From: Acidimicrobiales bacterium
Lineage (GTDB): Bacteria > Actinomycetota > Acidimicrobiia > Acidimicrobiales > Aldehydirespiratoraceae
Reading direction: 5' to 3'
Length of the DNA stretch: 64,000 bases
Assembly (NCBI GenBank): GCA_029246685.1
Contig: JAQWMR010000006.1
Location: 1 to 64,000 of the forward strand
The number at the start of each line of letters is the position of its first letter. The first letter of the stretch is position 1. Below, in pieces: positions 7,894 through 15,469 of this stretch. Both the position numbers and the translations under genes were made by a program. The notes beneath the pieces are model-generated. The model was not told where the DNA came from and searched no databases. It was given only the letters and a program-made list of their open reading frames with translations.

Positions 7894-8631
7894 ATGTTCA
7901 GACTCGACGGCCGCACCGCGGTTGTGACTGGCGCCGGCCAGAACATGGGCACCGGCGTCGCTGAAGCCCTGGCTGGGCAGGGGGCCCACGTGCTCGTCAA
8001 CGATCTCGTGGCCGACCGGGCCGAGGACGTCGCCGCACGTCTGTGTGACGCAGGCGGCTCCGCCGAAGCGTTGCCCTTCGACGTGACCGTCCTCGACGCC
8101 GTCCGCGCCGCCCTTGCCGGGCGGCCGATCGACATCCTCGTGAACAACGCCGGCAATGCCGGGGCCGAAGCGATGCGGCCCACGCCGTTCGCTGAGACCC
8201 ACCCGGCCGACTGGGACGGCCCGCTCGCGGTCAATCTCGGCGGCGTGATGCAGTGCACCCACGCCGTGCTGCCCGGAATGATCGAGCGAGGCCACGGCCG
8301 CGTCATCGGAATCGTCTCTGGTGCCGGCACCGAAGGCGTCGGCATCGGCGTCGCCGCCTACTCAGCAGGCAAGGGCGGTGCCGCAGGACTCCTGCGCTCC
8401 GTCGCTCTCGAGGTGGCGGCCGCCGGCGTGACGGTCAACTCGATCGCCCTCGGCCTGATGGACAACACCGGCGGAACCGGCATGACCGACCGCCTCGCCA
8501 AGGGGATCCCGACCAAGCGACTCGGCACCCCAGCCGACGTCGGTGCGCTGTGCAGCTACCTCGCCTCGGACGAGGCCTCCTGGATGACGGCCCAGACCAT
8601 CCCGCTCGCCGGCGGATCGATCACGAGCTGA
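7894..8631 (+). CDS. SDR family oxidoreductase (second paralogue)
   Basis: A 245-residue classical SDR with TGAGQNMGTG as the dinucleotide motif, NNAG after strand 4 and AAYSAGKGG carrying the catalytic Tyr and Lys. The C-terminal PLAGGS segment is the usual substrate-loop and dimerisation signature. The ATG at 7894 has a GGAAGGA ribosome site 7 nt upstream, within a 14-bp gap after the preceding SDR. Its stop overlaps the start of the Gfo/Idh/MocA gene by one base. Two different SDRs plus a Gfo-type enzyme in one operon suggest successive redox steps on a polyol or keto-sugar. Confidence 0.88.
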   Translation: MFRLDGRTAVVTGAGQNMGTGVAEALAGQGAHVLVNDLVADRAEDVAARLCDAGGSAEALPFDVTVLDAVRAALAGRPIDILVNNAGNAGAEAMRPTPFAETHPADWDGPLAVNLGGVMQCTHAVLPGMIERGHGRVIGIVSGAGTEGVGIGVAAYSAGKGGAAGLLRSVALEVAAAGVTVNSIALGLMDNTGGTGMTDRLAKGIPTKRLGTPADVGALCSYLASDEASWMTAQTIPLAGGSITS

Positions 8632-9722
8632 TGGCGGACTCCCTTCGCGCCGTCGTCGTCGGCTCATCCTTCGGTGGGCGCGTCCATGTTCCCGCTCTCC
8701 GGGCCGCCGGGTTCGACGTCGTGGGTCTCGTCGGCCACAACGCCGACCGCACTGCCGGGCGTGCTGCCGCCCTATCCATCCCATCGCACGGCACGTCGAT
8801 CACCGACGTCATCGAGGCGACCTCCGCCGATGTCGCCACGGTGTCGACGCCACCGGCGGTCCATCACGAATCGGTGCTCGAAGTCATCGGCACCGGGCGC
8901 CACGTACTCGCCGAGAAGCCGTTCGCCCTCTCTGTCGACGAGGCTGTGCAGATGGTCGACGCAGCCGCCGCCGCCCAGGTCACGGCCATGGTCTCGTTCG
9001 AATTCCGGTGGCAACCGGCCGAGGCGCTGATCGCCCGGGCGATCGCGAACGGCGACATCGGCGAACCCCGCGCTGCGAACTTCGTGAGCCACAGCGGACT
9101 CGTGGCCGACGGCCTCCCGCGCGCGTTCAACGACGAGTGGTGGGGCGACGCGAGCGCGGGCGGCGGCATTCTCAACGCGGCCGGCGTGCACGTGCTCGAT
9201 CGACTTCTCACGTGGCTCGGTCCGGTCATGTCGGTGAGCGGCTCCGTGACGCAGGTCGGCACGCTCGAGGGCGGCGCCGACGACACCTACTCCGCGCTCA
9301 TGCGCACCGCGGGCGGCGCAACCATCTCGGCCCAGCAGTGTTCCGGTGCCCGCGGAAGCGGCGTCTCGATCTGCAAGGTGATCGGCACCGAGGGTTCGAT
9401 CTGGCTCGAGGCGGGCGCCGCCATGATCGCCACCCACGGCGAGCCGGAAGCGATCACCGTGCCGGAGGATCTGATCCCACCACCCCTCCCCCACTACGAC
9501 TCCGACGACCCGAAGCACGCGTTCACGGCGTTCGAGCTCCCGCTCTTCATCCGGTTGGCCGAGCGGTTACGTGACGAGATCACCGGCGCCGCGATCGACG
9601 CGACGGCCCCGCCCACACCGACGTTCACCGACGGACTCGCGACGCAGCAGATCATCGACGCGATCCGCAGCTCCTCCGCCGAGGGCGGACGCGCGGTCGA
9701 TCTGGAACCGACGACGTGGTGA
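8631..9722 (+). CDS. Gfo/Idh/MocA family oxidoreductase
   Basis: A 363-residue NAD(P)-dependent dehydrogenase of the glucose-fructose oxidoreductase / inositol dehydrogenase family. The N-terminal Rossmann motif is VVGSSFGGRVHVPAL. The signature EKPFALS supplies the cofactor-contacting Lys-Pro, and a C-terminal sheet domain includes SAGGGILNAAGVHVLD, where the family has its catalytic D/H region. The family acts on pyranoses, inositols and sugar-like pseudosaccharides. It lies between an SDR and a TIM-barrel isomerase, an arrangement common in cyclitol or unusual-sugar loci. Confidence 0.88.
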   Translation: MADSLRAVVVGSSFGGRVHVPALRAAGFDVVGLVGHNADRTAGRAAALSIPSHGTSITDVIEATSADVATVSTPPAVHHESVLEVIGTGRHVLAEKPFALSVDEAVQMVDAAAAAQVTAMVSFEFRWQPAEALIARAIANGDIGEPRAANFVSHSGLVADGLPRAFNDEWWGDASAGGGILNAAGVHVLDRLLTWLGPVMSVSGSVTQVGTLEGGADDTYSALMRTAGGATISAQQCSGARGSGVSICKVIGTEGSIWLEAGAAMIATHGEPEAITVPEDLIPPPLPHYDSDDPKHAFTAFELPLFIRLAERLRDEITGAAIDATAPPTPTFTDGLATQQIIDAIRSSSAEGGRAVDLEPTTW

Positions 9723-9726
9723 CCGA

Positions 9727-10533
9727 ATGACGACCATGCCGCCGCTCGTGCTCTGCAGCGGAACCCTCGGCCCGCTGCCGCTCGACGAGAAGTTCCGAGC
9801 CGCGGCGGCCGCCGGATTCGACGGCGTGTCGGCCTACGGCGACGAGATCGATGCCGCTACGGCCGACGGCGTCGATTGTGGCGCACTCGCACGCGAGCTG
9901 GGCCTGATGGTTGCCGAGGTCGACGGCGTGGTGATCTCGAGCCGGTCGACGGAAGACGCGGATCACGCTTTGGCAAACGCTCGGTCGGTCGGCGCCCGGT
10001 CGATCACCATCGTTGAGGCGGGCGAGTACGACCCCGACAACGAGCAGCACGTGGCCGAGGCGGTCGACGCGTTCGGCGAGATCTGCGACCGCGCCGCCGT
10101 GGACGGCATCCTCGTCCACATCGAACCGTTCGCGTGGTCCCAGCTGGGCCGCACCACCGATGCGCTCGAGATCACGCGCCGCGCCGGTCGACCCAACGGC
10201 GGGCTGCTGCTCGACTACTGGCACCACGTGCGGGGCCCGGATCAGGGCGTGCTCGACGAGGCCATCCAGCTCTCCGACATCCTCGGGATCCAGCTCGGCG
10301 ACACGGGCCCCGAGCCATGGAACAACGTGCGCAACGAGTGCATGGCCAGCCGCCGCCTCCCCGGCGAGGGCCGCTCGGATCTCCCCACGCGCGTCGCGGC
10401 GCTGGCGGCCCAAGGCCCGCTGCCCCCCGTCGGCGTCGAAATCTTCGGCACTCCGATGGATCGTCTGCCGGCTGACGTCGCGGCTGAGGCACGCACCTCG
10501 ATGGTCGCGGTGCTCCAGCAGGCCGGCCTCTGA
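9727..10533 (+). CDS. Sugar phosphate isomerase/epimerase family protein (xylose-isomerase-like TIM barrel)
   Basis: A 268-residue AP-endonuclease-2-type TIM barrel. Candidate divalent-metal ligands are visible in VHIEPFAWS (Glu), LLLDYWHHVR (Asp, His) and VGVEIFGTP (Glu), the usual pattern for isomerases, epimerases and 2-keto-myo-inositol dehydratases of this fold. It starts 4 nt after the stop of the Gfo-type gene and is the last gene of the rightward operon. With a His-type DegT enzyme, two SDRs and a Gfo/Idh enzyme, it would fit a pathway that reshapes a sugar or cyclitol, though the product is unknown. Confidence 0.82.
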   Translation: MTTMPPLVLCSGTLGPLPLDEKFRAAAAAGFDGVSAYGDEIDAATADGVDCGALARELGLMVAEVDGVVISSRSTEDADHALANARSVGARSITIVEAGEYDPDNEQHVAEAVDAFGEICDRAAVDGILVHIEPFAWSQLGRTTDALEITRRAGRPNGGLLLDYWHHVRGPDQGVLDEAIQLSDILGIQLGDTGPEPWNNVRNECMASRRLPGEGRSDLPTRVAALAAQGPLPPVGVEIFGTPMDRLPADVAAEARTSMVAVLQQAGL

Positions 10534-10610
10534 TCGAGGCGAGCGCCAGTCAGAACTCGGCGCGTGGCATCGGAGCAGCGTGCTGCTGGGCTTCCGACGC
10601 TGAGTGTGGA

Positions 10611-10881
10611 GATCGAACAGGTGCCGGTGTCGGAGGGGCGAATGCACCCCTTGACCCTCGCCATCGCAGCGCCTGGCTTCGAATTGCCGAGGCCGCTGGG
10701 CCTCAGGGCGTGGCGGGCTGCAGCCCTCGAGCGCTGTCGCTGTGCATGAGGAGCGCGTCGCCGAGCACGTGCTCGGCAAGTACTAGAGGACCCTGAGTCC
10801 GAAGAGCACATCGATCCAGGCGCCCATTCCGAACCTTGATCGAACACTTGTCGGTGTCGGAGGGGCGAGTCGTACCCTAAC
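10611..10881 (+). repeat. Two imperfect direct repeats of about 44 bp (10611-10655 and 10838-10881)
   Basis: Both copies begin GATCGAACA, share CGGTGTCGGAGGGGCGA and end in an ACCC-containing tail. They are 227 bp apart. The TCGAAC part resembles half of the actinobacterial LexA box (TCGAAC-N4-GTTCGA), but the second half is degenerate. No gene is visible in 10534-11077. The repeats may mark the remains of an HNH/13E12-like or other mobile element, since similar GTGTCGG-rich motifs occur near such genes; that is only a recollection. Confidence 0.5.
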
Positions 10882-10929
10882 TCCACAGGCAGAGACTCCC
10901 TGGATGGCCGTCGCAAGCTAATTCTTCCT

Positions 10930-11041
10930 TGAAAACGCAGGGCGGATGAGTTCTCGGCACCCTCACGATTGATCTCGCCGCCTAGAAACCGTTGGAAACA
11001 CAGGGCGGATGAGTTTCCGACACACGCACTCCATCTCGCCA
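10930..11041 (+). repeat. Two adjacent direct repeats of about 50 bp upstream of the toxin-antitoxin genes
   Basis: Copy 1 (10930-10981) and copy 2 (10993-11041) share the core CAGGGCGGATGAGTT, a following CGGCAC/CGACAC and a terminal ATCTCGCC. They differ by scattered substitutions and a 2-bp gap. Together they occupy the space just upstream of the antitoxin promoter. With the repeats at 10.6-10.9 kb they make this intergenic stretch look like a patch of repeated insertion or excision. Confidence 0.5.
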
Positions 11042-11052
11042 TATTGCAGAAT

Positions 11053-11071
11053 GTATCACGATATGTCATAC
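11053..11071. promoter_or_regulatory. Operator-like dyad GTATCAC-N5-GTCATAC of the toxin-antitoxin operon
   Basis: An imperfect 7-5-7 inverted repeat (GTATCACGATATGTCATAC) ends 6 nt before the antitoxin ATG. It is much more AT-rich than its surroundings and probably overlaps the promoter. RHH antitoxins usually repress their own operon through such short palindromes, so autoregulation is the natural reading. Confidence 0.55.
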
Positions 11072-11077
11072 TAAGGA

Positions 11078-11317
11078 ATGGCTAAAGCTATCTCCGTCCG
11101 ACTCGATGATGAGGCCGAGCGCGCCCTACAAACGCTTGAGTCAACGGGGCTTACCCGATCCGAAGCAATCCGATCGTCGCTGCTTTCCTCCGCAGCCCGA
11201 CTCCGGCGAGGCCGAGATCTCGCCGCCGAAGCAGCAGCACTCGAGGCCGACGAAGCCGATCGCGAAGAAATGCTCGCGATCGCCTCACTCATGGAGTCAC
11301 TGCGTGCGCCGGGGTGA
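11078..11317 (+). CDS. Ribbon-helix-helix (CopG/Arc-type) antitoxin
   Basis: A 79-residue protein. Residues 3-10 (KAISVRLD) form the DNA-binding beta ribbon, and ERALQTLESTG plus TRSEAIRSSLL form the two helices of an RHH fold. The acidic C-terminal tail (EADEADREEMLAIASLM) is the likely toxin-neutralising segment. The ATG lies directly behind TAAGGA, an unusually close ribosome site. The stop codon overlaps the toxin gene by 14 bp. RHH and MazF pairs are a common type II toxin-antitoxin arrangement. Confidence 0.85.
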   Translation: MAKAISVRLDDEAERALQTLESTGLTRSEAIRSSLLSSAARLRRGRDLAAEAAALEADEADREEMLAIASLMESLRAPG

Positions 11318-11621
11318 GGTCTACCGGTTCCGAACTCCAAAAGGTGTAGGCCACGAACAACAAGGCGTGCGATACGGCGTCGTGGTCCAGGCCGATGAAC
11401 TCCTGCCCCGCTCCGTTGTGATCGTTGCACCAACGTCACGAAGCGCCCGATCCGCCTCGTTCCGGCCCGAGATAACCGTTGCTGGCGACACGACCCTCGT
11501 CCTCGTCGAACAACTCGGAGCTGTCGACGTGCAACGACTTGGCGACGTAGTCGGATACCTCTCAGCCGACGAGCTGTGGTCGATCGACGACGCGCTCATC
11601 ACGGTGCTTGGACTCGCCTAG
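11304..11621 (+). CDS. MazF/PemK-type endoribonuclease toxin
   Basis: A 105-residue protein starting at a GTG inside the antitoxin gene. RRGEVYRFRTPKG is the usual MazF/PemK first strand (RGEVY/W). The segments RYGVVVQADEL and SVVIVAPTSRS correspond to the conserved core with the catalytic Arg and Thr/Ser, and VEQLGAVDVQRLGDVVGYLS matches the family C-terminus (DQ-A-D-RL). The family cleaves single-stranded mRNA at short sequences. The overlap with the antitoxin indicates one bicistronic operon. The cleavage target is not predictable. Confidence 0.88.
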   Translation: MRRGEVYRFRTPKGVGHEQQGVRYGVVVQADELLPRSVVIVAPTSRSARSASFRPEITVAGDTTLVLVEQLGAVDVQRLGDVVGYLSADELWSIDDALITVLGLA

Positions 11622-11654
11622 CGTCTGTGTAGATGACGCGTGTACTAACGCTTG

Positions 11655-11738
11655 TGTCGGAGGGGGGACTTGAACCCCCACGCCCCTAAGGGCACCAGCC
11701 CCTCAAGCTGGCGCGTCTGCCAATTCCGCCACTCCGAC
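11655..11738 (-). tRNA. tRNA-Leu (anticodon GAG)
   Basis: The reverse strand folds as a class II tRNA. The acceptor stem is GTCGGAG/CTCCGAC with discriminator A. The anticodon stem CCAGC/GCTGG encloses TTGAGGG, giving GAG. A long variable arm (TGCCCTTAGGGGCG) and a T-arm with GTTCAAGTC are present. CCA is not encoded. Confidence 0.95.
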
Positions 11739-11812
11739 GTGGCCATTCGGACGAGCCGAACGAGAGCGCAATCGTAGCGGGCGCCGTGCGCGCCCACACC
11801 TCGATTCAGCCG

Positions 11813-13239
11813 CTACTCGGCGAAGCGCACTCCGCTGAGATCGAGTGTTCCGTCGGCACGGTGGCGGCGTCCGTCAAGACGCTGTGAGATCGCGACGCGA
11901 ACCTCGAATCGGCCTATCGGCAGTAGCAGCCCGTCCTCGATCAACGCTCGTTCCAAGGCGGCAAGGAAGATGCCACGCTGGGCCGGATCGACTTCAGCTC
12001 GCACCGCTTGCGCGAGCTCAGCGCGAGCTTCGGAGTTCGACCCGAAGACATGGTCTACTCTACCGGGCGTTCCGAGCTGCAGGAGCCCGTTGAGACCGCC
12101 GGGAACCACCACGGGGAACATCGCGGCTTCCCCTGAAGCGACACGGGCGGAGAAGACCGCACGCTCGGTCGGGATTGCGACTGCCTCGACTCCGGCCGCA
12201 ACCAGCTGGGCGGACATGGCGTCGTCGAGCGGCCCGATCGGCACGTCGACGACCAACGCGGCCGGAAGGGCGCCGGAAGATGTACTGCCGCTGACCGGTC
12301 GCGCGGTGAGGCCGGCGACTTCACCGGCGAGGAGTAGCGGCTCCAGCGCCGCCAGAGCGCCGAGACGTTCTTGTTCGCTGTCGAGACGCGAGACGATCGC
12401 GAGTTGTATGCCGAGCGGGAGGCGAATGACGTCAGCATCGAGGCCGTCGCTCCGATCGCTCGACGTGAGAACGACCCAGTCCGACTCCCAGTCGGCGATC
12501 GCGGCTCGCGCTCCGTCGTCGTGGCTCACGAGTTCGATCTCACTGACTGGAGCAGTCTCCTCGCGAGCGAGCAGCTGCGACGGTTCGTCGCCTCGCAGGT
12601 AGAGGCCCGTCGTTCGAAGCAGGCCGGAGTCACCGACGCCGCTGATGCCGAACGCAGGGTCGGCCAGGACATCGAGGATCGGCTCGAAGGGCTCAGTCAA
12701 CCGGACAACGAGCGTGGCGTCATCCAGCGCAGAGAGTCCGGCCACACCACCGGCCGGTCCGTCCATGTGCTCCGTCCAACCCACGACGATGGCGAGCATC
12801 AGTGCGGCATGGCTCGTCGCCCCTGCGCGGCCACGCGTTCCAGTGAGCGCCTCACATCTCGGGCAGTGAGCGGCACGCCGTCGGCGTCGGCCAGATCGTC
12901 GGCGAGGACGAAGGTCCACGTTGTGCGGTAGTCGTCAACGAACCAATGATCGGCGAGCGCTGGTGTCGGGCTGTTCGCGTTGTCCAGGCTGACGAGGCCC
13001 TCGTAGAGCAGGTCGGCGATGACGCGATTCGTCACTGATACGGGATCGACAACCGCGGGGTCCATCGAGAAGGGCGAGGGAACCGCGATGCGGAGGACAA
13101 GATCCGGCGCTTGGTCGGTGAGATCGGCTCCTGCGGCGTCGACCTCACACGCCGCAATGTCCTCAAACGTCGGCCGCTCGCCCGCACACGCGGTGGCCGC
13201 GAGCAAGAGCGCTAGGATGGAAAGCCAGACGCTACGCAT
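11813..13239 (-). pseudogene. Family 5 solute-binding lipoprotein (ABC peptide/nickel type), frameshifted
   Basis: The N-terminal half (13239 to about 12820) has a lipoprotein signal peptide ending LLLAATACAG, then SBP_bac_5 features such as VTNRVIADLLYEGLVSLD and TWTFVLADDLADADG. The C-terminal half (about 12820 to 11813) continues the fold in another frame from ATSHAALMLAIVVGW. The two frames join in a GGGG run near 12822-12825, where one extra G would restore a single protein of about 475 residues. This is either a real one-base deletion or a homopolymer error. No permease or ATPase gene is adjacent, and the substrate is unknown. Confidence 0.75.
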
Positions 13240-13301
13240 CTGACTCCATCGGCCATACGAGCCGCAGGTTCAGGCGTCGCCGCCGAGAAGATCGAGCCGG
13301 A

Positions 13302-13526
13302 TCAGAAGATCAGGGCGTACGAGACAGAGCTGAAGCCGAAGGTCACAGCCGAGATCACGGTGATCCGGTCGAGGTTCTTCTCGACCACGGTCGATCCCGC
13401 CGCCGCGGCACCGGCGCCACCACCGAACATGTCGGAGAGGCCGCCGCCCTTGCCGCTGTGCAACAGCACGAGAAAGATCAGCGCGAGAGCCGAAATGATC
13501 TGCAGAGGTGCGACGATCCAAATCAC
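13302..13526 (-). CDS. secG: Preprotein translocase subunit SecG
   Basis: A 74-residue protein with two membrane segments (residues 4-22 and about 53-72) separated by HSGKGGGLSDMFGGGAG, the SecG loop signature. SecG joins SecYE and assists SecA-driven export. I chose the GTG at 13526; there is no clear ribosome site. It follows tpiA at the end of gap-pgk-tpiA, its usual place in actinobacteria. Confidence 0.92.
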   Translation of the reverse strand: MIWIVAPLQIISALALIFLVLLHSGKGGGLSDMFGGGAGAAAAGSTVVEKNLDRITVISAVTFGFSSVSYALIF

Positions 13527-13563
13527 GTCGAGAATCGTAGCGCCGAGCCCCGCACTTCCGTGC

Positions 13564-14346
13564 TCAGGTCTGGTACAGACGGAAGTTGACGATGCGGGCG
13601 AAGTCGTCCGCATCGAGTGAGGCGCCACCTACGAGCGCGCCGTCGATGTCGGCTTGGCCCATCAACTCCGGGGCATTGCTCGGCTTCACCGAGCCACCGT
13701 ACTGGATACGCACGGACCCGGCTGCGGCTGCACCCCACTGGTCGCTGATCAGCGACCGGATGTGGGCGCACATCTGCTGGGCGTCCTCAGAGGATGCGGT
13801 CTCGCCGGTGCCGATCGCCCAGATGGGCTCGTAGGCGACGACGAGATCTCCGACCGTTTCGGCGCTGAGGCCAGCGAGCGAGCCGGCGATCTGCGACGCC
13901 ACCTTCGACTCAGCCTGGTCGCCCTGACGCTCGTCCAGGGTCTCCCCCACACACACGATGGGCGTCATGCCCGCCGCGAGCACCGCGTTGGCCTTTTCGT
14001 TAACGACTTCGTCGGTTTCGCCGAACAGCTCTCGCCGCTCCGAGTGGCCGACGATCACGTAGGCCACATCGAGCTTCTGGAGCATGCTCGACGACACCTC
14101 GCCGGTGAACGCCCCACTCTCGGCTTGGTGCACGTTCTGGGCGCCAAGGGCGACGGGCACGTCGTCGGACTGGATGACGGTCTGCACGGAGCGCAGGTCG
14201 GTGTACGGCGGGTGGACGGAAACGTCGACCGCGTCGTAGTCCTCGGAATTGAGGGCGTAGGCCAGCTTCTGTATCGTCTGGATCGCCTCGAAGTGGTTGT
14301 GGTTCATCTTCCAGTTGCCACTGATGAGTGGCTTGCGGTCAGCCAT
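13564..14346 (-). CDS. tpiA: Triose-phosphate isomerase
   Basis: A 260-residue TIM barrel interconverting dihydroxyacetone phosphate and glyceraldehyde 3-phosphate. The catalytic lysine lies in GNWKMN (residues 10-15), the electrophilic histidine in IVGHSERRE and the general base glutamate in AYEPIWAIGTG. The phosphate-binding end IQYGGSVKPSN is intact. The length is normal. The ATG overlaps the end of pgk by 8 bp, so translation is coupled within gap-pgk-tpiA-secG. Confidence 0.97.
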   Translation of the reverse strand: MADRKPLISGNWKMNHNHFEAIQTIQKLAYALNSEDYDAVDVSVHPPYTDLRSVQTVIQSDDVPVALGAQNVHQAESGAFTGEVSSSMLQKLDVAYVIVGHSERRELFGETDEVVNEKANAVLAAGMTPIVCVGETLDERQGDQAESKVASQIAGSLAGLSAETVGDLVVAYEPIWAIGTGETASSEDAQQMCAHIRSLISDQWGAAAAGSVRIQYGGSVKPSNAPELMGQADIDGALVGGASLDADDFARIVNFRLYQT

Positions 14347-15469
14347 TGTTCGGCGCTCCTCGTAGAGCCTCCAGACCTGGCAGGTCGCCCTTCTCGATCA
14401 ACTCGAGCGAGGCGCCTCCCCCGGTGGAGACGTGGTCCATGTCCTTTTCGACTCCGAACACCTTGGCCGCTGCGGCACTGTCGCCGCCACCGACCACGGT
14501 GAATGCCTTCGTCTGTGCCATCGCGTGGGCGACGGCACCGGTGCCGCCGCCGAAGCGGGGATCCTCGAAGACGCCCATCGGGCCATTCCACAGGACGGTG
14601 CCGGCTTCATGGATGACGTCGCCGAACTGCGCGGCAGAACCCGGGCCGATGTCGACACCCATCCAACCGTCCGGCACGTTCGCACCAATCTGGCGAACTT
14701 CGCACTTGGCGTCGGGGTCGAAGAGCTTGCCGCCCGGGCCCATCGCGGTGACGTCGTAGGGCAGGTGGATGGTCTTGGGCCCCTCGAGCAGCCGGGCACA
14801 GGTGTCGACCATGTCGTCCTCACACAGCGAGGCCCCGATCGAGTGCCCCTTCGCCTTCAGGAATGTGAAACACATGCCGCCGCCGACGATCAAGGAGTCG
14901 ACGGAGTCCAGCAGCGCTTCGATGACGGCGAGCTTGTCGCTGGCCTTCGAGCCGCCCATGATCCCGACGAACGGCTTCCGGGGTCCCTCACGCAGGCCAC
15001 CGAGCACCTCCACCTCACGGTGAAGCAGGCGGCCGGCAGCCGACGGCAGGTGCTTCGGCGGCCCGACGATCGAGGCGTGCGAACGGTGCGACGCGCCGAA
15101 GGCGTCGTTGACGAAGGCGTCGTGGCGCCCGACGAGCTGCTCGACGAAGGCGTCGTCATTGGCGGTCTCCCCTGGATCAAAGCGCAGGTTGTGGAGCAGG
15201 TCGACCCCCGGCACGAGTTCGGCGAGACGAGCCCGCACGGGTTCGACCGAGAACGCAGGATCCGGCGCGCCCTTCGGCCGCCCGAGGTGCGTGCACGCGG
15301 TCACCGATGCGCCCTGATCCAACAGATACCGGATCGTGGGCAGCGCGGCGCGAATGCGCAGGTCATCGGTGATCTCGCCGTCGGTGATCGGCACGTTGAA
15401 GTCGGCCCGCAGGAGGACCGACTTCCCGTTCAGATCACCCAGGTCTTCGAGCCGGGGGACGGAGCTCAC
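14339..15469 (-). CDS. pgk: Phosphoglycerate kinase
   Basis: A 376-residue two-domain kinase making ATP and 3-phosphoglycerate from 1,3-bisphosphoglycerate. The N-terminal substrate motif LLRADFNVPI, the hinge and lysine region GGSKASDKLAVIEALL, and the nucleotide-binding VVGGGDSAAAAKVFG and STGGGASLELIE are all present. It is slightly shorter than the common 390-400 residues. The GTG start overlaps the gap stop by 4 bp (GTGA). It is the second gene of the glycolytic operon. Confidence 0.97.
   Translation of the reverse strand: MSSVPRLEDLGDLNGKSVLLRADFNVPITDGEITDDLRIRAALPTIRYLLDQGASVTACTHLGRPKGAPDPAFSVEPVRARLAELVPGVDLLHNLRFDPGETANDDAFVEQLVGRHDAFVNDAFGASHRSHASIVGPPKHLPSAAGRLLHREVEVLGGLREGPRKPFVGIMGGSKASDKLAVIEALLDSVDSLIVGGGMCFTFLKAKGHSIGASLCEDDMVDTCARLLEGPKTIHLPYDVTAMGPGGKLFDPDAKCEVRQIGANVPDGWMGVDIGPGSAAQFGDVIHEAGTVLWNGPMGVFEDPRFGGGTGAVAHAMAQTKAFTVVGGGDSAAAAKVFGVEKDMDHVSTGGGASLELIEKGDLPGLEALRGAPNNG

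Noticed and set aside
1..10533. Antibiotic biosynthesis cluster
   Set aside because: No polyketide synthase, NRPS, terpene cyclase, glycosyltransferase or exporter is present; catabolism or sugar modification fits the gene set better.
9652..10779. Leftward open frame of 375 codons opposite the Gfo and isomerase genes
   Set aside because: It is antisense to two convincing enzymes and has low-complexity composition typical of GC-rich antisense frames.
10611..11041. Direct repeats as a CRISPR array
   Set aside because: Only two copies per type, unequal spacing, no unique spacers of constant length and no cas genes.
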